A stretch of 40,407 nt of DNA from Candidatus Zhuqueibacterota bacterium (GTDB lineage: Bacteria; Zhuqueibacterota; Zhuqueibacteria; Residuimicrobiales; Krinioviventaceae): assembly GCA_003854995.1 (NCBI GenBank), contig RQOI01000661.1, positions 1-40,407 of the forward strand, given 5' to 3'. Below the pieces are notes generated by a model. It was given only the letters and a program-made list of their open reading frames with translations. It did no database searches and was not told where the DNA came from. The translations under genes were made by a program, and so were the position numbers. Positions 34,624 to 40,407 of this stretch are shown here, in pieces (within the stretch, counting starts at the first letter, position 1; every line of letters starts with the position of its first letter).

Positions 34624-36189
34624 TCACTTTGCATAGCCGACGGCGCGAGTCTCGCGGATGACCGTCACTTTAATCTGACCCGGATATTCCATCTCGTTCT
34701 GGATTTTTTCCGCAATGTCCGTGCTCAATTGGCTCGCCATTGCATCATCGACTTTTTCGTGTTCCACCATGACGCGAATCTCGCGGCCCGCCTGAATGGC
34801 ATACGCGTTGCTGACGCCGCTGAAGGAGCGGGCAAGAGCCTCGAGGTTTTCGAGCCTTTTAATGTAGGTTTCGAGCGTCTCGCGTCGGGCGCCTGGTCGG
34901 GAGCCGCTCACAGCATCAGCGGCTTTCACCAGCACAGAGATCGGCGAAATCGCCTCGACATCCTCATGATGCGAGGCAATGGCATTGACGACCACTGGTC
35001 CTTCGCCGTATTTTTTCGCCACTTCGGCGCCGATTTGCGAATGCGTTCCCTCGGTGTAGCGGTCGATCGCTTTGCCGATATCGTGCAGCAGACCGGCGCG
35101 TTTTGCCAGTGCGCCATCCAGACCAAGCTGAGTGGCCATCAGACCGGCCAGGTAGCTCACCTCGATCGCATGCTGCAGATTGTTCTGTCCATAGCTCGTG
35201 CGATACTTGAGCTTGCCGAGCAATCTCTTGATCTCGATATGGGTGTCGGTCACGCCGGCTTCAAAGAGTGCTTTATCGCCAATTTCGACGAGTTTTTCTT
35301 CCATCTCTTCCGTCGTCTTGGTCACCACTTCTTCGTTGCGCGCCGGGTGAATTCTCCCATCTGAGACCAATCTTTCCAGCGCCACCTTGGCGACTTCACG
35401 ACGGAACGGATCAAATCCAGAGAGGACGACGGCCTCCGGCGTATCATCGACAATCACTTCGACGCCGGTGGCCTGTTCGAACGAGCGGATATTGCGGCCT
35501 TCGCGACCGATAATTCGACCTTTCATCTCATCGTTCGGCAAATTGACGACAGAGACGGTCGTTTCAGTGGAATGATCCGCTGCGGTGCGCTGGATCGCCT
35601 GAATGATGATCTCGCGCGCCTCACGATTGGCGATCTGGCGCGCGTTGTCCTTTATCTCCTTCATTTCTCTGGCAGAATCCTGTTTCGCCTTTTCCAGCAA
35701 GTTGGACATGAGAATCTTGCGCGCTTCTTCGTTGGTGATGCCGCTCATCTTTTCAAGCTGGCGATTTTGTTCCTCGATTTTTACGGTCAAATCGTGCTGC
35801 AGTTTTTCAACCCGTTCTTCACGGCCTTTCAGCTGGTTTTGCTGCGCTTTCATCTCTTCTTCCTGCTTGGTCAAAAAGTCATGCTTGCGATCAAGATTTC
35901 GTTCGCGCGACACCAGCTTGCTTTCGAGCTTGTTCAGCTCATTCCGTTTATTTTTGGTCTCGTTATCAACCTCCTGTTTGTAGCGCAGCGCTTCGTCTTT
36001 GGCTTCAAGCATTTTCTCTTTTTTGATCGCACGAGACTCTTTTTCAGCCTCGGCGATGATTTTTTCAGCCAATTTTTCAGCATTCGCCACTTTTCCTCTG
36101 CCCACATATCTTGACACAAGCCAGCCAGCAACGAATGCCAGCAATCCGCTCGCTGCTGCCGCTATAGCTGTCATCATATTCGTTTCCAT
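34624..36189 (-). CDS. rny: Ribonuclease Y
   Basis: Membrane-anchored endoribonuclease that initiates mRNA decay. The 521-residue protein has an N-terminal membrane helix (about 7-27), a long coiled coil (about 35-170, rich in Lys, Glu and Gln), a KH domain with GRIIGREGRNIRSFEQATG (core GRIIGREGRNIR, about 230), and an HD domain with HAIEVSYLAGLMA and LLHDIGKAID, then ASHHEDVEAISP. The ATG follows GGAGG by four bases. It lies immediately downstream of the structured RNA at 36209-36302 and upstream of ymdB. Confidence 0.97.
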   Translation of the reverse strand: METNMMTAIAAAASGLLAFVAGWLVSRYVGRGKVANAEKLAEKIIAEAEKESRAIKKEKMLEAKDEALRYKQEVDNETKNKRNELNKLESKLVSRERNLDRKHDFLTKQEEEMKAQQNQLKGREERVEKLQHDLTVKIEEQNRQLEKMSGITNEEARKILMSNLLEKAKQDSAREMKEIKDNARQIANREAREIIIQAIQRTAADHSTETTVSVVNLPNDEMKGRIIGREGRNIRSFEQATGVEVIVDDTPEAVVLSGFDPFRREVAKVALERLVSDGRIHPARNEEVVTKTTEEMEEKLVEIGDKALFEAGVTDTHIEIKRLLGKLKYRTSYGQNNLQHAIEVSYLAGLMATQLGLDGALAKRAGLLHDIGKAIDRYTEGTHSQIGAEVAKKYGEGPVVVNAIASHHEDVEAISPISVLVKAADAVSGSRPGARRETLETYIKRLENLEALARSFSGVSNAYAIQAGREIRVMVEHEKVDDAMASQLSTDIAEKIQNEMEYPGQIKVTVIRETRAVGYAK

Positions 36190-36200
36190 AATGCCTCCGG

Positions 36201-36303
36201 CAAAAAAAATCCCAGAAGTTGCTCTGTTCTGGTATATGATAGAGCATCTCTCTCATGGTTCATGAGGGAAATGGACAGAAGCAGAATCGCGCAATCTGGG
36301 ATC
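36201..36303 (-). ncRNA. ssrS: Candidate small structured RNA, 6S (ssrS)-like, between zapA and rny
   Basis: A 94-base segment (36209-36302) is closed by a perfect eight-pair stem, ATCCCAGA with TCTGGGAT, followed by eight T residues, so it can end as an intrinsic terminator. Inside, TGCTTCTGT pairs with ACAGAGCA (one bulged T), and CATTTCCCTCATG pairs with CATGAGAGAGATG around AAC with a single mismatch. An alternative 3'-side hairpin, GCTCT with AGAGC, can form within the unpaired stretch. Closing stem, asymmetric bulge and apical arm resemble 6S RNA, which mimics open promoter DNA to bind RNA polymerase; a short 6S class (6S-Flavo) is known in Bacteroidota, and 6S genes often lie next to zapA. 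The identity is inferred; a leader or attenuator of rny is the alternative. Confidence 0.5.
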
Positions 36304-36352
36304 AGACAATCGAAAGAATCAAAACGACTGACTCTCGTATTTCAGGTTGGAC

Positions 36353-36676
36353 TCAAATCCTTGTAGGACTATCCTCCGATTTTTCCTGGATGCCAAGTTC
36401 CAATTTATCAGCTAACTTTATGATTTTCGTCTGCAAGTCTTTGAATTCTTCAGTTCCCTGTTGGCGAAGCTGAAACAGCTCGCCTGTGATATTCAGAGCG
36501 GCAAGAATGGCAATTTGGTGTAGTGGCCGGCTGGGTTTAGCCGCTTGTATTTCTCTCATTTTTCCGTCGACATACTCGGCGATATTATATACATCACCAT
36601 TGTCGGCGGCATTGGATCTGAGAGTGTATTCGGATCCAAAGATATTGACTTTGACGTTTTTCTTTTCGATTTCCAT
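36353..36676 (-). CDS. zapA: Cell division protein ZapA
   Basis: ZapA binds and bundles FtsZ filaments. The 107-residue protein has the family N-terminus VKVNIFGSEYTLRSNA, followed by YNIAEYVDGKMREIQ, the helix IAILAALNITGELFQLRQQ (core AILAALNITGELF) and a C-terminal coiled coil. No SD precedes the ATG, so coupling to the upstream coiled-coil gene, 58 bases away, is possible but not shown. The order coiled-coil gene, zapA, RNA, rny fits a cell-division and RNA-decay cluster known from related bacteria. Confidence 0.9.
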   Translation of the reverse strand: MEIEKKNVKVNIFGSEYTLRSNAADNGDVYNIAEYVDGKMREIQAAKPSRPLHQIAILAALNITGELFQLRQQGTEEFKDLQTKIIKLADKLELGIQEKSEDSPTRI

Positions 36677-36734
36677 GCAAACTTGACATTACGAGAGTCG
36701 CTACAAAGAATCGTGTCGTCAGGATGCTCGCCGC

Positions 36735-37025
36735 TCATTCAAGCAACCGGATCTTGTCGATTTTATCGACGAGCTCCTGAATCCGATTTCTGAGCTTTTT
36801 TTCTCTTTCCTGATATTCAAAGAGGGCGCGCGCATCCGCGCTTGATTCAGCTTCTGCTAATTCTCTCTCGAGTTGTTCGATTCGAACATTCTGGCCCGAA
36901 AGAGCCTGCTCCAGTTCTTTTTTTTCGTGAATGAGCGTATTTATCGACTGCTGCTGCTCCGTGATCTTTTTGAGCGCCTGATAAATACGATTTTCTAACA
37001 AGTCTAAAATATTATTTTCAATCAT
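36735..37025 (-). CDS. Small coiled-coil protein, ZapB-like position
   Basis: A predicted product of about 96 residues that is almost entirely helical: heptad-like hydrophobic spacing runs from ENNILDLLENRIYQALKKI through QSINTLIHEKKELEQALSG and RIEQLERELAEAE to RNRIQELVDKIDKIRLLE. There is no enzyme motif or membrane segment. Placement directly upstream of zapA suggests a division-associated partner comparable to ZapB, an inference from context and architecture only. A GTG at 37043 is an alternative start, but the ATG at 37025 gives a normal helical N-terminus. A promoter candidate lies at 37087-37115. Confidence 0.75.
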   Translation of the reverse strand: MIENNILDLLENRIYQALKKITEQQQSINTLIHEKKELEQALSGQNVRIEQLERELAEAESSADARALFEYQEREKKLRNRIQELVDKIDKIRLLE

Positions 37026-37086
37026 TCCATAACCCAGTCGCACTAAAAATATCTGATGATATTCGGCTACCGTTTATTGTCATGGA

Positions 37087-37115
37087 AACGTACGTCGTTT
37101 TCAGGAAAAAGTCAA
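37087..37115 (-). promoter_or_regulatory. Possible sigma70 promoter upstream of the coiled-coil gene and zapA
   Basis: On the minus strand TTGACT (37110-37115) lies 17 bases from TACGTT (37087-37092). The -35 box is good, the -10 box poor (three of six). It lies about 62 bases before the ATG at 37025, in the only gap that could hold a promoter for the zapA-rny run. Confidence 0.35.
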
Positions 37116-37182
37116 TGAAAATTCCTGAGATACGATCACGCAAGATTTTTCAGGCTCTATATTTCCAGAGAGGTTAAAAGCG

Positions 37183-37212
37183 AACCGCAGAGTTCACCGA
37201 GGAGCGCAGAGA
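37183..37212. repeat. Repeat-like element with CGCAGAG units
   Basis: The plus strand carries ACCGCAGAG and, fourteen bases on, GCGCAGAGAAAG, linked by TTCACCGAGGA. Sequences built from CGCAGAG units are widespread as dispersed intergenic repeats in several bacterial phyla. Only one copy is in this window, so repetition in this genome is an inference. Confidence 0.4.
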
Positions 37213-37243
37213 AAGCCTTTGGCCAAAACCAAATGAGCAAGAA

Positions 37244-37267
37244 CGCCCAGGACATCCGTCCTGGGCG
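37244..37267. repeat. Perfect 10-pair inverted repeat
   Basis: CGCCCAGGAC and GTCCTGGGCG flank a four-base loop, ATCC. There is no T run on either side, so it is not a standard intrinsic terminator. It sits in the same gene-free stretch as the CGCAGAG element and may belong to the same intergenic repeat. Confidence 0.6.
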
Positions 37268-37391
37268 GACAATAGAGCGGGATATTTATCCCACTTGGAA
37301 GAATGTCCGTGCACATCTCGCAAAGCTCCGGCAGAGGTGACGGCAATGCATTTCACACTTGTTCATTGTCGCCACCGGCCGGGAGTCGAAC

Positions 37392-37437
37392 AGATTCGGC
37401 GAGTTCATAAGATCTATTTGATGAACAGGCCGAATCT
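37392..37437. repeat. Long imperfect inverted repeat downstream of the DUF937 gene
   Basis: Arms AGATTCGGC and GCCGAATCT (nine pairs) and inner arms GTTCAT and ATGAAC (six pairs) are separated by a 2x2 mismatch and a 12-base loop. It starts 14 bases after the DUF937 stop codon. It could form an mRNA 3'-end hairpin, but no T run follows. Confidence 0.6.
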
Positions 37438-37450
37438 CATTTCTGAGCTG

Positions 37451-38032
37451 TCAGCGTTTCTTGCCCAGCAATCCGCCCAGCAGCCCACCGAGGATGTTGC
37501 CTTTTGCACCGGCGCCACTTGTCTTTTGCAGAAACATGCCGGCAATGTCATCCAGTATGCTGCCGTCGCCATCCCTGTCCAGCATGGCGGCAATGCCATT
37601 GGAACCCAGACCATCAGCATCGCGCTTTTTGGTCAAAAATCCCAGAATCACCGGCGCAAGCATCGGAATGATCTTCATCGCTGTTCCGGCATCAAGATTG
37701 AACTTGTTCTGCAACGCGTTGGATGCCTGCACGCCGGAATCGCCGAGCAAGCCACCCAGTCTGGGATCAGCAGTCGAATCTTGAAGTTTTTTCGAAAACA
37801 GGTCGCCGATATTATCCAAAACGCTGGCGCTGCCATATTTATTCAGGATGTGATCAACGCGCTCTTCACCGCCATAGTTTATCTTTTGTTTTTGCAGACC
37901 TCCGAGAATGAGCGGCGCGACCTGTGGAATAATTTGCATGGCAGCTTTTTTATTGATTCCGAGGTTTCTGGCCAGTTGTTGGCTCACTTCTGGCCCCATA
38001 CTATTCATGAATTCATCGATAAATCCAGCCAT
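37451..38032 (-). CDS. DUF937 family protein
   Basis: A 193-residue protein of the DUF937 (YidB-like) family, whose function is not established. It consists of two similar halves: GINKKAAMQIIPQVAPLILG (about 25-44) is echoed by LDAGTAMKIIPMLAPVILG (113-131), and SVLDNIGDLF (70-79) by GSILDDIAGMF (157-167). The second half carries DRDGDGSILDD (152-162), which resembles a calcium-binding EF-hand loop. The C-terminus is a glycine- and leucine-rich tail, ILGGLLGGLLGKKR. There is no signal peptide. GGAG lies nine bases before the ATG. It follows the BON-LysM gene by 69 bases. Confidence 0.88.
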   Translation of the reverse strand: MAGFIDEFMNSMGPEVSQQLARNLGINKKAAMQIIPQVAPLILGGLQKQKINYGGEERVDHILNKYGSASVLDNIGDLFSKKLQDSTADPRLGGLLGDSGVQASNALQNKFNLDAGTAMKIIPMLAPVILGFLTKKRDADGLGSNGIAAMLDRDGDGSILDDIAGMFLQKTSGAGAKGNILGGLLGGLLGKKR

Positions 38033-38101
38033 TTAGCTTTTCTCCAGGTTATCGTTAATCAGAGTTGAGATGCAATTGATCAATTCGCGACGATCGACAA
38101 C

Positions 38102-38536
38102 CTATAACTTGGGGATTCTTATGACTTGACCGGGATAAATGAGATTGGCATCCTTGATCACTTCGCGGTTTGCTTCAAAAATAACGGGATACTTCATCGC
38201 ATTGCCATAATAAGCTTTGGCAATCTTTGACAGCGTATCACCTTTCTGGATCGTGTAAAATTCCGTCACTTCTTTCTCTTCCGGCGCCGCCAGTTTATCA
38301 TCATTGACAGAAGAAACGCCCTTGACGTTGCCGGCCAGCAGAACAGCCTTTTCCTTCGTCGCCTTCGAATCACACGATCCGGAGAGCGTCACGACGCTGT
38401 CCTTGAATTCAACCTGCAGATCTGTGATGCGGTCTCCCAGTTGCTGAACCAGAAGATCCCTAATGGCATCCGCTTCCTTTTTCCCCTTGCCGAACAAGGC
38501 TTCCCCAACATTTTTCATAAATCCAAGTAGTCCCAT
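38102..38536 (-). CDS. BON and LysM domain protein (Kbp/YgaU-like)
   Basis: A 144-residue protein with an N-terminal amphipathic segment (GLLGFMKNVGEALFGKGKK), a BON domain (about 20-83, ending VKGVSSVNDD) and a C-terminal LysM domain (about 93-142: FYTIQKGDTLSKIAKAYYG, NLIYPGQVIRIP). This is the architecture and length of E. coli Kbp (YgaU), a cytoplasmic potassium-binding protein; there is no signal peptide here either. AAAGGA lies eight bases before the ATG. It is divergent from the CotH-type gene to its right. Confidence 0.92.
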   Translation of the reverse strand: MGLLGFMKNVGEALFGKGKKEADAIRDLLVQQLGDRITDLQVEFKDSVVTLSGSCDSKATKEKAVLLAGNVKGVSSVNDDKLAAPEEKEVTEFYTIQKGDTLSKIAKAYYGNAMKYPVIFEANREVIKDANLIYPGQVIRIPKL

Positions 38537-38890
38537 CCTCTTAATCCTTTCATGTTAGTACAAATTTAACCAATTATTCGTGCTTACAGTCCAACGGCAA
38601 TTAATATGCCACTATTATTTTCCTCCTTTCCCGGTTGCGCAGTGCCCTCGGCCGCACTCGTGGCCCGGCCAAATTTGCGATTGCACACAATTTTTTTACT
38701 TTCACCCTTATTTACGGAACATTCCTTGCAACAGTGAATTTAACAAAAAGTCAAGCTCTCGCCTCAATTGTCCCGAGTTACGCTTGCATGACGCGATGGT
38801 TTACAATCAGAATACAGATCCGTGTTATTTGAAACCACCATTTTATTTAATAAATTTCGACTTTATGAAAAGATTAAATTGGACCTGCTG
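38537..38890. other. 354-base divergent intergenic region
   Basis: This gap separates two genes pointing away from each other, so it should carry both promoters. The left part holds the SD of the BON-LysM gene. The middle has a short hairpin, AGTGC with GCACT (38639-38656), and the right part is AT-rich with a weak promoter candidate. A plus-strand frame at 38580-38891 has no family features, no SD and irregular composition, and is not called. Confidence 0.6.
38800..38828 (+). promoter_or_regulatory. Weak promoter candidate for the CotH-type gene
   Basis: TTTACA (38800-38805) and TGTTAT (38823-38828) are 17 bases apart, matching five and four of six consensus positions, about 60 bases before the ATG at 38891. 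The surroundings are AT-rich, so a chance match is possible. Confidence 0.3.
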
Positions 38891-40407
38891 ATGAAAAAGA
38901 ATTATTCTCTTCGCCCACTGACACTGCTCTTCCTGCTGCTGCAGGCAGCCACACTGGATGCTAATACCACCGCCAAACTGACATTTGATCCGCCACGAGG
39001 ATTCTATGATCAGCCTTTCCAGTTGACCATCACTGCGCCGGTCGAAAACGCCACCATCAGGTATACGTTGAACGGCAAAGATCCGCTGACGCACTCCTCC
39101 GCTGTTTCCGGGCCGTCGCCTCTCACGCTCACAGTGGATCCGGATAATTTCACCAACCGCGATTACGCGCCGGCGGTCTGCGTGCGCGCCATCGCCATTG
39201 CCGGCGATACGCTCGCTTCGAATCTGGGCACGCATACCTACATTTTCGTCGACAAGATCACAACGCATTCGCGCGATAACACGCGGCCCGGGCCGGACTG
39301 GCCGCAGCAGGGTTCGACGGTCAATGGCCAGAAAATGGACTATGGCATGGATGCCTCTGTCGCAAACGGACCGCTCTATCGCAACAAAATGAGAGCGGCG
39401 ATGACGGACATCCCTTCCATGTCCATGGTGATGGACCTGGCCGACCTCTTTGATCCGTCCTATGGGATATACGTGAATGCAGTTGATCGCGGTGAAGAGT
39501 GGGAACGGCCCTGCTCGCTCGAGCTCATCCATCCGGATGGCGCCGACGGATTTCACATCAACTGCGGCGTCCGCATTCGCGGCGGCTATAGCCGGGTGCC
39601 GTCAAACCCCAAACACGCCTTTCGCTACTTTTTCCGCTCAGATTATGGCGAGGCAAAATTGAAACATCCGCTGTTCGAAGATGAAGGGGTCGATGAATTT
39701 GATAAAATCGATCTGCGAACGTCGCAGAACTATTCATGGGCTTATGGCGCCGGCAGCAGGGACGGCAACGCCGAACGGAACACCATGCTGCGCGAGGTGT
39801 TTTCCCGCGATCTGCAGCGCGACATGGGGCAGCCCTATACGCGCAGTCGCTATTATCATCTGTTCATCAACGGCACTTACTGGGGCCTTTTTCAGACCCA
39901 GGAACGGTCGGAAGCCTCCTTTGCCGAGAGCTATTTTGGCGGCAGAGAAGAGGATTACGACGCCATCAAAGTCGACGCCGGCTATGGCCGCCCCTATGTC
40001 ATGGAAGCGGCGAACGGCACGCTCGATGCGTGGAATGAGCTCTGGAGTCTGGCCAAAGGCGGCTTGAGTGACAAAGCGAGCTTTAACCGTATTCAAGGAT
40101 TGAATCCTGACAACACGCCCAATCCAGACTATCCCAAATATGTCGACCTCGATAATTTGATCGACTATATGATCGACACCTATTTTGTCGGTGATTTTGA
40201 CGCGCCGATCAGCGAATTCATCAATAACAACAGAGGGGCGAATAACTTTTGGGGCACCTACAACCGAGTGACTCCGGACGGCTTTAAATTCTACCGACAC
40301 GATGCGGAACACTCCCTGTTCAACGTGAATGAGAGCCGCATTGGCCCCTACCCGGCCGGGGAGCAACGAGAACAATTCAATCCGCAATGGCTGCATCAGC
40401 AGCTGAC
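38891..40407 (+). CDS. CotH kinase family protein with N-terminal chitobiase-like domain, partial
   Basis: A plus-strand frame from ATG at 38891 that stays open to the window edge; 505 residues are visible and the C-terminus is missing. It starts with a signal peptide (hydrophobic 9-21, likely cleaved near LDA-N). Residues about 28-118 look like a chitobiase/beta-hexosaminidase C-terminal domain (FDPPRGFYDQPFQLTITAP, TIRYTLNGKDPL). From about 205 the CotH region follows: INCGVRIRGGYSR, YYHLFINGTYWGLFQTQERS and FKFYRHDAEHSLFN. CotH proteins are atypical protein kinases, known from spore coats and found as exported proteins in many bacteria. The SD is weak. It is the only plus-strand gene in the window. 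Confidence 0.9.
   Translation, partial: MKKNYSLRPLTLLFLLLQAATLDANTTAKLTFDPPRGFYDQPFQLTITAPVENATIRYTLNGKDPLTHSSAVSGPSPLTLTVDPDNFTNRDYAPAVCVRAIAIAGDTLASNLGTHTYIFVDKITTHSRDNTRPGPDWPQQGSTVNGQKMDYGMDASVANGPLYRNKMRAAMTDIPSMSMVMDLADLFDPSYGIYVNAVDRGEEWERPCSLELIHPDGADGFHINCGVRIRGGYSRVPSNPKHAFRYFFRSDYGEAKLKHPLFEDEGVDEFDKIDLRTSQNYSWAYGAGSRDGNAERNTMLREVFSRDLQRDMGQPYTRSRYYHLFINGTYWGLFQTQERSEASFAESYFGGREEDYDAIKVDAGYGRPYVMEAANGTLDAWNELWSLAKGGLSDKASFNRIQGLNPDNTPNPDYPKYVDLDNLIDYMIDTYFVGDFDAPISEFINNNRGANNFWGTYNRVTPDGFKFYRHDAEHSLFNVNESRIGPYPAGEQREQFNPQWLHQQL

Larger units (their letters stand above)
37044..37450. other. 407-base intergenic region with hairpins and repeat-like sequence
   Basis: No convincing gene. 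It contains, from right to left, an inverted repeat (37392-37437: AGATTCGGC and GTTCAT arms matched by ATGAAC and GCCGAATCT), a hairpin GCGGGATA-type at 37276-37291, a ten-pair perfect hairpin (37244-37267: CGCCCAGGAC with GTCCTGGGCG), and an element with ACCGCAGAG and GCGCAGAG units (37183-37212) that resembles dispersed intergenic repeats of many bacteria. The stretch closest to the coiled-coil gene holds the promoter candidate. A short frame on the minus strand here (37174-37356) looks like a product of this repeat, not a gene. Confidence 0.7.

Noticed and set aside
37174..37356. 60-residue minus-strand open frame
   Set aside because: It covers the CGCAGAG element and the perfect hairpin; such translated peptides arise from intergenic repeats, and no SD is present.
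37350..37400. tRNA-like 3' half (TTCGACT followed by CCCGG and GGTGGC on the minus strand)
   Set aside because: The bases before the TTCGACT loop do not pair with CCCGG, and no D arm, anticodon arm or acceptor stem can be formed.
38580..38891. 103-residue plus-strand open frame just before the CotH-type gene
   Set aside because: No SD, no domain, odd composition; its stop overlaps the CotH-type ATG, but this is compatible with chance in an AT-rich leader.

Overview
The window reads as a chromosomal segment of a Gram-negative (diderm) bacterium, most likely in or near the FCB group (Bacteroidota, Calditrichota, candidate phylum KSB1 and relatives). The diderm evidence is BamD, apolipoprotein N-acyltransferase and two PorV/PorQ-like outer-membrane beta-barrel proteins. 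FCB affinity is suggested by the PorV-type proteins, a 31-residue ribosomal peptide of the AURKAIP1/COX24 (bS22/mS38) type, and the zapA - structured RNA - rny order. The lineage is an inference from gene content; no phylogenetic marker was compared. Coding density is high, and every assigned gene but one lies on the minus strand, so transcription runs from right to left.

Layout in the direction of transcription. (a) 38536-37451: a BON-LysM protein and a DUF937 protein. (b) A 407-base non-coding stretch with several hairpins and a repeat-like motif. (c) 37025-32877: a coiled-coil protein (ZapB-like position), zapA, a candidate 6S RNA, rny, ymdB and folD, ending in tRNA-Arg(CCG) and an intrinsic terminator. 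(d) 32747-25110: polyphosphate kinase 2, an exported GH2 beta-galactosidase and two tandem sodium:solute symporters, the most accessory-looking block. (e) 24913-23601: sppA, an HU/IHF-like protein and the 31-residue bS22/mS38-like peptide, with a promoter at the front and a terminator at the end. (f) 23544-15542: xseA, xseB, dxs, nadK, mutS and a PorV-like protein, mostly overlapping or a few bases apart. (g) A consensus-like sigma70 promoter, then yicC, gmk, rpoZ, coaBC, a family 4 uracil-DNA glycosylase and dnaB. (h) rel, HU, ruvX, lnt, a PorV-like protein, an unknown membrane-anchored protein, bamD and nadD. (i) A GHMP sugar kinase and a DegT-type aminotransferase. The only plus-strand gene is a CotH-type protein at the right edge, which runs out of the window.

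Most genes are housekeeping: NAD(P) synthesis (nadD, nadK), isoprenoid and CoA synthesis (dxs, coaBC), DNA repair and replication (mutS, xseAB, ruvX, udg, dnaB), RNA decay (rny, yicC), stringent response (rel, with gmk and rpoZ nearby), and envelope assembly (lnt, bamD, sppA). Points that merit a second look are the 31-residue ribosomal peptide, the short 6S-like RNA, the tRNA placed two bases after folD with a terminator almost touching ppk2, the ppk2-lacZ-symporter array, and the uncharacterised protein between porV-like and bamD. I saw no CRISPR array, insertion sequence, prophage or defence system. Start codons were reassigned where a ribosome-binding site favoured another start; several genes appear to use TTG or GTG.
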